A stretch of 64,000 nucleotides of DNA from Pedobacter aquatilis (GCF_030409415.1 NZ_JAUFPW010000030.1:108983-172982), one strand, 5' to 3'. Shown: positions 1-9,335, counted from the first letter of the stretch. Notes: generated by a model from the letters alone, not told the origin. Numbers and translations are program-made.

Positions 1-1748
1 TTTACTGCAATGGCGATAAACCCTTGGTCTTCAGTAGGAATAAATCCTGCTGGAGTAGTTTTTACCATGAAAACTGTAGCCAAGGTAATCAACACTAAAC
101 CACCCATGCTTAACCATTTATGGCGAACCAAAAACTTCAAACCACCGACATAGCGATTAGTAAGGGAATTGAAACTGTGATTAAATCCGTCAAAAAATCT
201 TTGTTTAAAATTTGGTTTAACCGTTGGTTTATCGCCATGCGTTGCATGATTATCTTTTAAGAATAAAGCAGCCAAAGCAGGACTTAAAGTTAATGCGTTA
301 ATTGCTGAAATTACGATTGCAATAGCCATGGTAAAGGCAAACTGCCGATAGAAAACACCTGTGGAACCTTCCATAAAACCTACCGGTAAAAACACGGCCG
401 CCATAACCAAAGTGATGGAAATAATTGCTCCGGTAATTTCATGCATGGCCTCATGCGTAGCCGCTTTCGGACCCAAGCCTTTATGCTCCATCTTTGCATG
501 CACCGCCTCAACGACCACAATCGCATCATCCACAACAATACCAATGGCTAAAATCAGGGCGAAAAGAGTTAACAAGTTTATCGAGAAACCGAATAACTGC
601 ATAAAGAAAAATGTGCCCAAAATAGCAACTGGAACAGCAATTGCTGGTATTAAGGTCGACCTGAAATCTTGCAGGAACAAAAACACCACAATAAAAACGA
701 GAATAAAAGCTTCAACCAAAGTATGTTCTACCTGCTCTATCGATTGGTCTAAAGCTACTTTTGTACTGTAGAAAATATTCTTTTTTATCCCTGCCGGAAA
801 ACTCTTTTCAGATTTTTCCATCAGCTTATTAATGGCCACCTGAATATCATTCGAATTAGAGCCCGCCAATTGAATAATACCAATTACAATAGCTTTTTTA
901 CCATTAATACGCGTAATGCTATTGTAAGAATATGCGCCTAATTCTACCCTCGCTACATCTTTCAAATGTAGAATAGAACCATCCGCATTGGCACGTATAG
1001 CTATATTTTCATACTCTTCGGGTTTGGTTAATTTACCTTTGTACTTAATTACGTATTCAAAAACCTCTTTACTTTTCTCGCCAAATTTACCAGGTGCAGC
1101 CTCTAAACTCTTATCTTGGATGGCTTTCATTACTTCATTTGGGGTAACTTTATAAGTAGTCATTTGCGTTGGATTTAACCAAACACGCATTGAATAATCT
1201 TTCACACCGCCAAAAATAGCCGCCGAACCAACACCGGGAATACGTTTAATCTCTGGAATAATATTGATTTGTGCATAATTGGCCACGAAAGTCTGGTCGT
1301 ACTTCGATTCATCATCCGTATACATACCAATTGCCATGATGAAACTGTTTTGTTGCTTTGCCGTAGTTACGCCTTGTTGCACAACCTCGGCAGGCAATTG
1401 ACTGGTTGCCTGTGCCACGCGATTTTGAACGTTAACCGCGGCCTGGTCTGCATTGGTACCTAACTTAAAGAAAACCGTAATCGCCAATGAGCCATCATTA
1501 CTGGCGGTAGAACTCATGTATGTCATGTTTTCTACGCCGTTTATTGATTCTTCGAGTGATGGCGCAACCGAACGTAAAACCGTTTCGGCATTTGCACCAG
1601 GATAAACCGCGGTAACCAAAACCGACGGTGGTGCTATATCAGGAAACTGTTGTAAAGGCAGTTTCGTTAGGCCAAGTACACCCAATATTACCAATAAAAT
1701 TGAGATAACGGTTGCCAATACAGGCCTTTGTATAAATATCTTGAACAT
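1..1748 (-). CDS. RND multidrug efflux pump, inner-membrane subunit (partial, C-terminus off the window)
   Basis: About 582 residues are visible from the start at 1748; the gene runs off the left edge. It is a hydrophobe/amphiphile efflux (HAE1) type RND transporter of the AcrB/MexB class, a proton-driven inner-membrane pump. Seen: an N-terminal membrane segment starting MFKIFIQRPVLATVIS, the periplasmic porter region, and the membrane motif GIVVDDAIVVVEAV whose two Asp residues are the proton-relay pair of the family. The start follows the adaptor gene by about 160 bases of pyrimidine-rich, repetitive sequence (CTTTAGTCTTTCAGCTTTA-like). Together with the adaptor and the TetR gene upstream it forms one operon; the outer-membrane channel would be expected past the left edge. 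Confidence 0.93.
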   Translation of the reverse strand, partial: MFKIFIQRPVLATVISILLVILGVLGLTKLPLQQFPDIAPPSVLVTAVYPGANAETVLRSVAPSLEESINGVENMTYMSSTASNDGSLAITVFFKLGTNADQAAVNVQNRVAQATSQLPAEVVQQGVTTAKQQNSFIMAIGMYTDDESKYDQTFVANYAQINIIPEIKRIPGVGSAAIFGGVKDYSMRVWLNPTQMTTYKVTPNEVMKAIQDKSLEAAPGKFGEKSKEVFEYVIKYKGKLTKPEEYENIAIRANADGSILHLKDVARVELGAYSYNSITRINGKKAIVIGIIQLAGSNSNDIQVAINKLMEKSEKSFPAGIKKNIFYSTKVALDQSIEQVEHTLVEAFILVFIVVFLFLQDFRSTLIPAIAVPVAILGTFFFMQLFGFSINLLTLFALILAIGIVVDDAIVVVEAVHAKMEHKGLGPKAATHEAMHEITGAIISITLVMAAVFLPVGFMEGSTGVFYRQFAFTMAIAIVISAINALTLSPALAALFLKDNHATHGDKPTVKPNFKQRFFDGFNHSFNSLTNRYVGGLKFLVRHKWLSMGGLVLITLATVFMVKTTPAGFIPTEDQGFIAIAV

Positions 1749-1907
1749 TTTTTCTATTATTTTATTTTTGTGCTTTAGGTTTTCACCATATAAGGCATTG
1801 AGAATATTTTGGCTATTTGCTTTAAGCTTTAGTTTTTCAACTTTTGACTCCCAACTTCGGTCCTCAGACTAACCCAACTTTCAGCTTTCTACTTTAGTCT
1901 TTCAGCT

Positions 1908-3107
1908 TTAATCTTTCTTCAAACTCGCTGCTTTATCTGTTCCTTTCTCAGGCGTAATTACTTGTCCTTCTTGTAAACGATCTAAACCGCTTAATACAAT
2001 TTGGTCGCCAGATTTTACACCATTTTTTACTAAGTAATTGCTACCGCTTTTACCTATTACAGTGATTGGCAATTTGCTTACTTTATTATCTTTATTTACT
2101 GAAAAAACGAAGACTTTATCCTGCATTTCTACAGTAGCAGCCTGTGGAATCAAAATTGCATCATCATGCTGTAAGCCTAAACGAACCTTGCCCGTATTTC
2201 CTGAACGTAACACGCCATTAGCATTTGGGAAACTTGCCCTTAGAGTTATAGCACCAGTATTTTTGTCAAACTGACCATCAATCATATCGATTTTTCCTTT
2301 AACGGGATAGGTCGTATTATCCGATAAAAGCAATTCAACTGCTGGCAAATGTTTAATTCTATCAGCGGGTGATTTGCCAGGATAGTTTGCATTGAAACTA
2401 TTGAAATCGTTCTCCGCTAGAGAAAAATAAACATGTACTTCGTGGATATCTGACAATTGGGTTAACGCATCCTGGTCGGTTGGTGCTACCAAACTTCCCT
2501 GTTTTTTAGGAATACGGCCGATGTAGCCACTTACCGTTGCCTTAACATTGGTATAGCCTAGATTAATTTTGGCCGAAGCAACACTGGCTTTTGCCTGCTC
2601 GGCATTTGCCTGGGCAATTTTATAAGCCGTTTTTGCAGTTTTTAACTGAAATTCAGATACGACTTTGTTTTGCACTAGTGGTGTTAACTTATCTACTTCT
2701 AACTGAGCATTTAAAATAGCGGCTTCGGCCGCATGTAAACTTGCCTTTGCATTATTTAAAGCTTCGCGATAAGGATTTTCGTTGATTTTAAAAAGTGTTT
2801 GTCCGGCAGTTACATAAGCACCCTCGTTAACCAAAACGCTCTGCAAATATCCGCTAACCTGCGGACGAACATCAATATCTACCGCACCTTGTATAGCAGC
2901 AGGATAATCGATATAAGTGGTTTGCGTGCTTTCGTTAACCATACTCACGGGTAAAACTGGCGGTGGCGGTGCTGCAGCAGATTGCTCTGGAGCCGATTTA
3001 CAGCTGGCAAGGATAATAGAAATCGAAGAAATTAGAATCAGTGAGTTAACACTATTAAATTTCTTAACAGTGTTAAGTAAAATAAACAAGCGGTGGATAG
3101 CATTCAT
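1908..3107 (-). CDS. RND efflux periplasmic adaptor lipoprotein (membrane fusion protein)
   Basis: A 399-residue HlyD/AcrA-type adaptor that would link the inner-membrane RND pump to an outer-membrane channel. The N-terminus has a hydrophobic segment ending in a lipobox-like LASC, so the mature protein is probably a lipoprotein starting at Cys36. A barrel-sandwich/lipoyl half-motif follows (VDIDVRPQVSGYL), then an Ala-rich helical hairpin (about residues 115-185), the second lipoyl half (GYTNVKATVSGYIGR) and beta-barrel domains. The n-region before the hydrophobic core is long (about 20 residues), and two palindromes resembling the TetR operator lie inside it (3046-3076). A shorter product from a non-ATG start is therefore possible. 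The gene sits between TetR and the pump. Confidence 0.92.
   Translation of the reverse strand: MNAIHRLFILLNTVKKFNSVNSLILISSISIILASCKSAPEQSAAAPPPPVLPVSMVNESTQTTYIDYPAAIQGAVDIDVRPQVSGYLQSVLVNEGAYVTAGQTLFKINENPYREALNNAKASLHAAEAAILNAQLEVDKLTPLVQNKVVSEFQLKTAKTAYKIAQANAEQAKASVASAKINLGYTNVKATVSGYIGRIPKKQGSLVAPTDQDALTQLSDIHEVHVYFSLAENDFNSFNANYPGKSPADRIKHLPAVELLLSDNTTYPVKGKIDMIDGQFDKNTGAITLRASFPNANGVLRSGNTGKVRLGLQHDDAILIPQAATVEMQDKVFVFSVNKDNKVSKLPITVIGKSGSNYLVKNGVKSGDQIVLSGLDRLQEGQVITPEKGTDKAASLKKD
3046..3076. promoter_or_regulatory. Tandem TetR-type operator palindromes inside the adaptor gene's 5' end
   Basis: Two near-identical palindromes, TTAACACTATTAA (3046-3058) and TTAACAGTGTTAA (3064-3076), lie with centres 18 bases apart. 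The same motif recurs at 3149-3159 and 3812-3824. This spacing and repetition around a TetR gene and its target suggest binding sites of the TetR protein encoded at 3179-3784. Confidence 0.6.
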
Positions 3108-3148
3108 ATGATTAAAAATTATAGTGGATTTAAAGTGTATAAATAATC

Positions 3149-3159
3149 TAACAGTGTTA
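3149..3159. promoter_or_regulatory. Putative TetR operator upstream of the adaptor gene
   Basis: Perfect palindrome TAACAGTGTTA, 42 bases before the adaptor start codon and just after the tetR stop. It matches the motif at 3064-3076 and 3812-3824. Inferred repressor site. Confidence 0.6.
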
Positions 3160-3178
3160 AATTACTTTGTAAAAAAAA

Positions 3179-3784
3179 TTAATTGTTTATTGATAATGTG
3201 ATGCCCTTAATAGCATCTTTTAAAATTTGTTGGTTTAATTCATCAGTGGTTCTACCATTTGGCCTTACTAGGTTTATCGAAATCAAACCATGAATAATCG
3301 ACCAATAAGTATAATATTTCATGCAAATATCATCATCTGATACCGGCTTTTTAACAAATAAAGATTCAATTACATCGCCAAGCATATTTGAAACCTGTTC
3401 TGCTTCCTGCATGGAATTTTTAACAGTGCAACAAACCATGTCTACCCCATACATTAATTGGTAAAACTCTTTATGTGAGAAAGCAAAGTTCCAATAGGCA
3501 ACCCACATGGCTTCCATTTTATCCTCAGCGTTTTCGTGTTTATCGCGGGCCTCGCGAATATCTTTGCCTAAAATTTGGTAACCTCTTCTGGTCAACTCCA
3601 ACAAAATGCCTTCTTTATTCGAAAAGTATTCGTAAATAATTGGAGCAGTATATTCAATCTGGTCAGCAATTTTACGCATACTTAAAGCCTGCCAACCCTC
3701 CGTTTGAACAATGTTCAAGGCCGCATCCAGAATACTTGTTCTGGTTTCTTCTTTTAAGCGTAAAATTCTTTCTTTGCTTCCCAT
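3179..3784 (-). CDS. TetR/AcrR family transcriptional repressor
   Basis: 201 residues. The N-terminal TetR helix-turn-helix spans about residues 12-58 (SILDAALNIV, then LSMRKIADQIEYTAPIIYEYF), with a ligand-binding C-terminal domain that contains an adjacent Cys pair (VCCTV). It lies directly upstream of the efflux adaptor and pump in the same direction, the usual arrangement for a local repressor of an RND operon. Palindromes TTAACACTGTTAA at 3812-3824 (its own promoter region) and related copies at the adaptor start suggest autoregulation and control of the pump. The inducing ligand cannot be read from sequence. Confidence 0.92.
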   Translation of the reverse strand: MGSKERILRLKEETRTSILDAALNIVQTEGWQALSMRKIADQIEYTAPIIYEYFSNKEGILLELTRRGYQILGKDIREARDKHENAEDKMEAMWVAYWNFAFSHKEFYQLMYGVDMVCCTVKNSMQEAEQVSNMLGDVIESLFVKKPVSDDDICMKYYTYWSIIHGLISINLVRPNGRTTDELNQQILKDAIKGITLSINN

Positions 3785-3811
3785 GATGTGGAATATTTAG
3801 TGATAAATAAT

Positions 3812-3824
3812 TTAACACTGTTAA
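3812..3824. promoter_or_regulatory. Putative TetR operator upstream of tetR
   Basis: TTAACACTGTTAA, a perfect 13-base palindrome apart from the central base, 28 bases before the tetR start codon. It is the same sequence family as 3064-3076 and 3149-3159, which supports autoregulation. Confidence 0.6.
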
Positions 3825-4472
3825 GCAAATGTATAACCAATTCCGAAATCAACAATCATTTTATTGTCAAATAGAATTTAGCGAGCAAAAAACACACTTT
3901 AAAGCTATTTGAAAGCCATGATTACATCGGGTTATTTTTTCTCTGAAAGCTAAAACCTAACAAGCTAACATTTTTAAGATTTTGGAAAGCAAAATTTGTA
4001 GTCCTTTTGAAACAGCAGCCCCGCCCTTTATTGCAATCTTTTTTACGGCAACTGTAATGCTGATGAACCAATGTTCTGCAAATAAAAAAGTATTTCCATT
4101 TCGGTCGGGTTTAGGTGGCTTGGTTTAGAATATAAAAATGGAATGTTAAAACTACAAACTATCATATCGCCAGCCATTCCCGCGTTTAACCGATAAACAA
4201 AGAAAACCACCCCCAACCCCTCCTTGAAAATAAGGAGGGGAGCTGACCATCAAAGTTTGCTAAGCAATTTGCGAATCTTCTCTTTTATAGTGGCTTAGGT
4301 AATGTGAGATCTAACAATAAATTTCATATTCAGGACGGTCGTCTTTTCGAATGCAGCGCAAAGGAACTGAGAAATCTTTGAACCTAACTAAATTATTTTA
4401 GCCTCACTGAGCAATAGAGGTTCTCACTCCTATCGAAATGGCGAAATATTTAAATAAACTTTATATTCGTAT
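3825..4472. repeat. Gene-free stretch with dispersed repeat (GAAACAGCAGCCCCGC family)
   Basis: No credible gene. About 3982-4130 is a member of a dispersed repeat family that shares GAAACAGCAGCCCCGC (4009-4024) exactly with 63729-63744 near the right end of the window, followed by a diverged CGGGTTTAGGTGGC-type tail. At 4213-4240 there is a small inverted repeat (CCCCTCCTT / AAGGAGGGG). Such elements are common intergenic repeats in Pedobacter-like genomes; the family name is unknown to me. Confidence 0.5.
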
Positions 4473-4907
4473 ATGATTTATCGCGAAGCAAAAATATCAG
4501 ACATACCACAAATCCAAATTGTTAGGCATACTGTTAAGGAAAATACCCTATCCAATCCGGCATTAGTTACAGATGCAGATTGCGAAGAATTTATCACCAA
4601 AAAAGGCAAAGGTTGGGTTTGCGAAATTGATAATCAAATTGTCGGCTTTTCTATTGTCGATTTAGAAGAAAGCAACATTTGGGCGCTTTTTCTCCGTCCA
4701 GAATTTGAAGGAAAGGGCATAGGAAAAGAATTACATCGGTTGATGATAGATTGGTATTTCATTCAAACGAAGCAAACGGTTTGGTTAGGTACTGCTCCAA
4801 ATACAAGAGCAGAACAATTTTACACCCAACAAGGCTGGAAGAATGTTGGAATGGTAAACAAAGGTGAAGTAAAGTTTGAGATGTGTTATGAGGATTGGGT
4901 GAAGTAG
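4473..4907 (+). CDS. GNAT family N-acetyltransferase
   Basis: 144 residues with the GNAT fold. The acetyl-CoA pyrophosphate-binding motif A appears as LFLRPEFEGKGIGKELHRLM (about residues 76-95), and the C-terminal part NTRAEQFYTQQGWKNVG is typical of the family. The acceptor substrate (small molecule or protein) cannot be predicted. The gene stands alone, separated from both neighbours by repeat-rich gaps and oriented opposite to them. Confidence 0.9.
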   Translation: MIYREAKISDIPQIQIVRHTVKENTLSNPALVTDADCEEFITKKGKGWVCEIDNQIVGFSIVDLEESNIWALFLRPEFEGKGIGKELHRLMIDWYFIQTKQTVWLGTAPNTRAEQFYTQQGWKNVGMVNKGEVKFEMCYEDWVK

Positions 4908-5227
4908 TTCATTCACTCATTACAAGGCACGAAGCCAACGCTTAACATGTTTCCAATTAGATTGCTTCATGCCTCGCAATGATGAACACTTTTTCGCTTT
5001 ACAAATTTGCACAGTTTTAAATTAAGTAGCCCCGACAAAGCGGAAAGCCCACAATGTAGCGCAGCGAAATGAGGACTTGAAGCGGTGGCGGGACTGTCGC
5101 AACCCAAAATACACAGGTTTTGCGCTTCAATAATTTTTAAAATCAAAAGGCACAAAGCAATCTGTCATTTTTAGATTGCTTATCCTATATCGGAGCGAGC
5201 TGCACCACGCAATGACGAGCGCCCTAA
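4908..5227. repeat. Gene-free stretch with degenerate palindromic repeat arms
   Basis: No credible gene. It contains half copies of the genome's REP-like palindrome (AGATTGCTTCATGCCTCGC around 4959-4977; a diverged full copy around 5162-5220 ending in CGCAATGACGAGC). The reading frame at 4967-5155 is composed of repeat sequence and is not considered a gene. Confidence 0.5.
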
Positions 5228-5995
5228 CTAACCCTTGAATTCTTTCATAAAACTACTCACACTTTCTTCTAAATTTCCATCAGCAATTGCCTTAACAAAA
5301 GCAGTTCCGATAATGGCTCCGTTAGCATAAGTACAAGCCTTATCGAAAGTTTTCTTATCACTAATGCCAAAACCAATCATGGTTGGGTTTTTCAGATTCA
5401 TATTTTGAATGCGGCTGAAATATGTTTCCGTTGTATCGCCTACCTCCAGATTTTTACCAGTTGTAGCTGATGATGACAGTAAATAAATAAATCCATTTGT
5501 TAAACCATCAATTTTATGAATACGTTCTTCGGCCGTTTGTGGCGTAATTAGAAACACGTTGCTTAAATTATGTTCCTCAAAACATGTCTGGTAAAATTCT
5601 TCGTACTCAACCATTGGCAAATCGGGCACGATGCAGCCATCTACCCCTACTTCTGCACAAGCTTTGCAAAAATTTTCTACACCAAATTGCAAAACCGGAT
5701 TTACATAACCCATCAATAAAACAGGTATGGTAACGTTTTTACGCAAATCTTTTAACTGCTCAAAAAGCAATTTTAAGTTCATGCCTTGGTCTAAAGATTT
5801 CTTGCTGCTGGCCTGTATCACAGGACCATCGGCAACTGGGTCTGAATATGGAAAACCAATCTCAAGCATATCTGCACCCGACTTTTCCAAAGCTTCTGCA
5901 ATTTGAATGGTATCGCCTAAGTTAGGATAACCAGCGGTGTAATAAATCGATAATATATTTTTCTTCTGTTGGAAAAGTTGTTTAATTCTGTTCAT
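5228..5995 (-). CDS. trpA: Tryptophan synthase alpha chain
   Basis: 255 residues, full length for TrpA. It cleaves indole-3-glycerol phosphate to indole and glyceraldehyde 3-phosphate and passes indole to TrpB. The catalytic acids are in the signature EIGFPYSDPVADGP (Glu46 and Asp57), and the phosphate-binding region GFGIS is present. It is the last gene of the trpD-trpF-trpB-trpA run and is separated from trpB by an 83-base gap that holds a REP-like palindrome (6011-6071). Confidence 0.97.
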   Translation of the reverse strand: MNRIKQLFQQKKNILSIYYTAGYPNLGDTIQIAEALEKSGADMLEIGFPYSDPVADGPVIQASSKKSLDQGMNLKLLFEQLKDLRKNVTIPVLLMGYVNPVLQFGVENFCKACAEVGVDGCIVPDLPMVEYEEFYQTCFEEHNLSNVFLITPQTAEERIHKIDGLTNGFIYLLSSSATTGKNLEVGDTTETYFSRIQNMNLKNPTMIGFGISDKKTFDKACTYANGAIIGTAFVKAIADGNLEESVSSFMKEFKG

Positions 5996-6010
5996 AAAAC
6001 CTCAATCATT

Positions 6011-6071
6011 CCATCACTGCGAGTTACGAAGCAATATTCATACAGAGATTGCTTCGTGCCTCGCAATGACG
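6011..6071. repeat. REP-like palindrome between trpB and trpA
   Basis: Inverted repeat with arms CACTGCGAGTTACGAAGCAAT and ATTGCTTCGTGCCTCGCAA (imperfect), able to form a long hairpin in the trpB-trpA mRNA. It belongs to the family found at 22890, 31234, 39398, 42894, 48750 and 53688. Confidence 0.75.
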
Positions 6072-6078
6072 ACTTTAA

Positions 6079-7260
6079 TTATAAATTAAAATATTTAATG
6101 TAAGTATCTAAATCTTTATCGCCTCTGCCAGAAAGGCAAATCACTACATTTTCGCCGCCTTTAAATTCCATTTTCTCTAGATAAGCCAAAGCGTGTGCAC
6201 TTTCAATTGCCGGAATGATACCTTCTAATTGAGTAAGCAATAAGCCTGCATCCAAACTTTCCTCATCGGTAATGGAAACATATTTTCCACGGCCTGTTTT
6301 AAATAAATGCGCATGTTGCGGACCAATGCCAGGATAATCCAAACCAGCTGAAACAGAGTGTGGCTCTACCACTTGCCCGTCTTCGGTTTGCATTAAAATA
6401 CTTCTACTACCATGTAAAACGCCTTCTTTACCTAAATAAGTTGTGGCCGCAGAAAAGCCACTTGATACGCCCTTGCCAGCAGCTTCTATAGCAACAAGTT
6501 TTACATTTTCATCTTCCATAAAATGATAAAACATACCCATTGCATTACTTCCACCACCTACACAAGCCAAAACATAATCGGGTTGGTCGTTTCCGGTTTG
6601 CTCAATTAATTGTTTTTTAGTTTCTTCTGAAATGATGGATTGAAAAATCGCCACCATATCCGGATAAGGATGTGGACCAACCACCGAACCAATGATGTAA
6701 TGCGTATCTACCGGATTGTTAATCCAATCACGCATAGCTTCGTTGGTTGCATCTTTTAAAGTTTTACTACCAGAACTTGCCGGAACAACCTTTGCGCCCA
6801 ACATTTTCATACGGGCAACATTTGGCGCTTGTCGCTCGATATCTACCTCGCCCATGTAAATTACACATTCCAGGTTACGTAAGGCACAAACGGTTGCGGT
6901 TGCAACACCATGCTGACCTGCACCGGTTTCGGCAATGATTCTCTTTTTACCTAACTTTTCTGCCAGTAAAATCTGGCCGATTGTATTGTTAATTTTATGT
7001 GCACCGGTATGGTTTAAGTCTTCCCTTTTGAGGAAAATATTAGCGCCATATTTTTCTGATAACCTGTTTGCCAAATACAATGGCGAAGGGCGACCAACGT
7101 AATCTTTTAGTAACTGATGAAATTCCTTTTGAAAATCGGCATCATCAATAATCTTAAAGTAGTTTTGACGCAATTCCTCTACGTTCGGGTACAGCATCTC
7201 CGGGATGTATGCTCCACCAAAATCTCCGTAATATCCTTTTTCGTTTACTTTGTATTTCAT
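6079..7260 (-). CDS. trpB: Tryptophan synthase beta chain
   Basis: 393 residues, normal length for TrpB1. It is PLP-dependent and condenses indole with L-serine. The PLP-binding lysine is Lys89 in HTGAHKINN, and the phosphate-binding loop is GGGSNAMG. The C-terminal CLSGRGDKD motif is present. It starts 330 bases after trpF, a gap filled by a dispersed repeat (about 7295-7545), so co-transcription with trpF across this gap is likely but not certain. Confidence 0.98.
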   Translation of the reverse strand: MKYKVNEKGYYGDFGGAYIPEMLYPNVEELRQNYFKIIDDADFQKEFHQLLKDYVGRPSPLYLANRLSEKYGANIFLKREDLNHTGAHKINNTIGQILLAEKLGKKRIIAETGAGQHGVATATVCALRNLECVIYMGEVDIERQAPNVARMKMLGAKVVPASSGSKTLKDATNEAMRDWINNPVDTHYIIGSVVGPHPYPDMVAIFQSIISEETKKQLIEQTGNDQPDYVLACVGGGSNAMGMFYHFMEDENVKLVAIEAAGKGVSSGFSAATTYLGKEGVLHGSRSILMQTEDGQVVEPHSVSAGLDYPGIGPQHAHLFKTGRGKYVSITDEESLDAGLLLTQLEGIIPAIESAHALAYLEKMEFKGGENVVICLSGRGDKDLDTYIKYFNL

Positions 7261-7289
7261 ATTTTTTTAATTATCCATTGGTTGAAGCC

Positions 7290-7545
7290 AATGGCCGTTT
7301 TATTTACCCATGATTGAAATCATGGGTTATTTTTCAACCAATATTTCGCCACTTAAAATTCCATCCTGCTAAGCCTTACCACAAAATCTTCGTTCTACTC
7401 AAATCCGGCCTAATAAATTTTTCGGAAAACACTGTCCGAGCCAAAGTACAAACTTCAAAAGAAAAATTTTCAGCCGGTGTTTTTTGTTTCTTTTTGACAT
7501 CAAAAAGAAAGAAGCCAGTCCGGCCAGGACAAAACAAAATCTAAA
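7290..7545. repeat. Long dispersed repeat, copy 1 (about 230-250 bp)
   Basis: This fills most of the gap between trpF and trpB. It begins near a perfect-arm palindrome CCCATGATTGAAATCATGGG (7308-7327) and contains ATCTTCGTTCTACTCAAATC, AATTTTTCGGAA and ACTTCAAAAGAAAAATTT in that order. The same ordered blocks occur at 44870-45092, in the same orientation on the plus strand. There is no open frame with family resemblance, so a non-coding MITE-like element is likely. Confidence 0.65.
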
Positions 7546-7590
7546 TCCTCTCCCTACCCCCTCAAAAGGGTGATGGCATGATTGCAGAAA

Positions 7591-8226
7591 CTATCTTCTA
7601 ATTTCCTTTACAAACTCTATAACCTTTTCCACATTTTTAAAACCAGGTTCAATTTCAAATCGGCTATTAATATCTAAAGCATACAATCGCTCATCTTTAA
7701 TTTCATTTATTGAAGCAGCATGTTCCAAATCAATGCCTCCACTTAAAAAGTAAGATTTATCTAAGCGATATTGTTTTAAAATTTGCCAATCGAAAGTTTT
7801 ACCCGAACCACCATGTGCTTTTGTTTTAGTATCGAATAAAAAGTAATCAACTGCTGCTACATAAACATCCAAAATGCTGAAATCAAAATCTTCATCGAGT
7901 CCAAAAGCTTTAATCACTTCCAAATCATTGAAATTATCTTTCAATTGCTGGCAATAATCTGGTGTTTCATTTCCATGCAACTGAACAGCTTTTAGCTGAT
8001 GAAATTTTACCTTTTGCTTAACGGTTTCCAAATCCTCATTCACAAAAACACCAACCGTTTTAATTTCTGCCGGAATATATTTTATCAGCTCTGCTGAAAC
8101 ATCACTTATAAAACGTGGCGATTTATCATAAAATATAAAGCCTAAATAATCGGGTTGCAGCTCAGCAATTGCTGCAATATTCGCTGCGAATTTCATCCCA
8201 CAAATTTTTAATTTTAACTGATTCAT
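7591..8226 (-). CDS. trpF: Phosphoribosylanthranilate isomerase
   Basis: 211 residues, a complete TrpF TIM barrel. It converts N-(5-phosphoribosyl)anthranilate to the carboxyphenylamino-deoxyribulose phosphate. Seen: N-terminal KICGM with the conserved catalytic Cys, VGVFVNE, KAVQLHG, and the phosphate-binding LSGGI. Its start codon overlaps the trpD stop (shared base 8226), so the two are translationally coupled. Confidence 0.96.
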   Translation of the reverse strand: MNQLKLKICGMKFAANIAAIAELQPDYLGFIFYDKSPRFISDVSAELIKYIPAEIKTVGVFVNEDLETVKQKVKFHQLKAVQLHGNETPDYCQQLKDNFNDLEVIKAFGLDEDFDFSILDVYVAAVDYFLFDTKTKAHGGSGKTFDWQILKQYRLDKSYFLSGGIDLEHAASINEIKDERLYALDINSRFEIEPGFKNVEKVIEFVKEIRR

Positions 8227-9212
8227 TAAGCCACCAATTTTTTAAAGCTTTCCAAGGCTTTTTTACTTACTAAAGATTCTTCTGCTTCGTAAAAACAATC
8301 GGCAAATGTGGCCGTTGGCTTAATGGTTTTTATGGCCAAAGCAGAATTACACAACACTACATTATTCTGCACATCAGTTGCTTCGCCATTTAAAACATCC
8401 ATAAATATTTTTGCTGATGATTCTACGGTATCGCCTCCTTTAATTTCGTTAACCGAAACCCTTTCAAAACCCATATCATTTAAGGTTAAAATGCTTTCTC
8501 CTTTGTTATTAAAGGTTTTTACATCGCAGGTTAACGATATTTCATCATAACCCTCAAGCGCATGTACAATGGTATAATTCTTTGTTGTATCCTGATATAA
8601 ATAATTATAAAGACGTGCCAACTCTAAACTGAAAACACCTACCATTTGATATTTAGGTTGAGAAGGATTTACCATCGGACCCAACATATTAAAAAAGGTT
8701 TTTATACCTAAATCTTTACGGATTGGCGCTACAATTTTCATTGCCGGATTAAACAATGGCGCATGCAAAAAGCAAATTCCTGCATCATCCAAATTACTTT
8801 TCAAAATACTTTGGTCGTTTGTAAAATTATAACCCAAATATTCCATCACATTAGAAGAACCACAACCCGAAGAAACGCCATAGTTACCATGTTTAGCCAC
8901 TTTATGTCCGGTGCCAGCAACCACAAAAGATGAAAGTGTAGAAATATTAAATGTATCCTTTCCATCGCCGCCCGTACCGCAAAGGTCGATTAATTCGTAA
9001 TCTGCAAAATCAGTTTTGATACCCAAATCCAACATCGCGTCTCTAAAACCTTGCAATTCATCAACCGTAATATTACGCATGGCATAGGCGGTAATAAATG
9101 CGGCAATTTGCGATGAATTAAATTCGCCCTGCGTGATAGAAATAAGGATGTTTTTTGCTTCTTCCCTGCTAAAACTCTTATTTTCAAATAAATGGTTTAA
9201 TATCTTTTTCAT
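8226..9212 (-). CDS. trpD: Anthranilate phosphoribosyltransferase
   Basis: 328 residues from the ATG at 9212 (MKKILNHLFENK). It transfers phosphoribose from PRPP to anthranilate. The family signatures GTGGDGKDTFNIST and KHGNYGVSSGCGSS are present. An in-frame upstream ATG at 9338 would add 42 residues, but those are translated from a hairpin and a palindromic repeat (9213-9295), so I reject that start. It is the first gene of this run: the next gene upstream is divergent. trpE, trpG and trpC are not adjacent, unlike the full trp operon common in Bacteroidota. Confidence 0.96.
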   Translation of the reverse strand: MKKILNHLFENKSFSREEAKNILISITQGEFNSSQIAAFITAYAMRNITVDELQGFRDAMLDLGIKTDFADYELIDLCGTGGDGKDTFNISTLSSFVVAGTGHKVAKHGNYGVSSGCGSSNVMEYLGYNFTNDQSILKSNLDDAGICFLHAPLFNPAMKIVAPIRKDLGIKTFFNMLGPMVNPSQPKYQMVGVFSLELARLYNYLYQDTTKNYTIVHALEGYDEISLTCDVKTFNNKGESILTLNDMGFERVSVNEIKGGDTVESSAKIFMDVLNGEATDVQNNVVLCNSALAIKTIKPTATFADCFYEAEESLVSKKALESFKKLVA

Positions 9213-9224
9213 TTTAATGTTTAT

Positions 9225-9295
9225 CATTCCGTTTCGTGAGGACACGAACCGAGGCGTTGATATAAGTTGATGCTGAAATAAATTCAGCATGACAA
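9225..9295. repeat. Palindromic repeat in the trpD leader
   Basis: Contains TTTCGTGAGGACACGAA (short inverted repeat) and TGCTGAAATAAATTCAGCATGACA (inverted repeat TGCTGAA/TTCAGCA). A related TTTCGTGTCTCCACGAACC block lies at 48638-48656 in another gene leader. It lies in the 5' region of trpD and creates an artificial N-terminal extension. Confidence 0.55.
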
Positions 9296-9303
9296 TTGCG
9301 CAT

Positions 9304-9335
9304 AAAAAAAGGATTGCTTTTTGGGCAATCCTTTT
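9304..9335 (-). terminator. Intrinsic-terminator-like hairpin upstream of trpD (candidate attenuator)
   Basis: On the minus strand: AAAAGGATTGC, 7-base loop, GCAATCCTTTT, followed by a T-run (7 T in total). This is a strong 11-bp stem-plus-T-tract located 92 bases before the trpD start, in a divergent intergenic region where no gene ends on this strand. A leader terminator (attenuation) is therefore a possible role. No Trp-rich leader peptide is visible. Confidence 0.5.

Noticed and set aside
361..771. Open frame on the plus strand
   Set aside because: It lies antisense within the RND pump gene, with no recognisable protein family; the minus-strand gene has clear motifs.
7314..7544. Open frame on the plus strand between trpF and trpB
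   Set aside because: It is composed of the dispersed repeat that recurs at 44870-45092 and has no protein-like composition or family motif.
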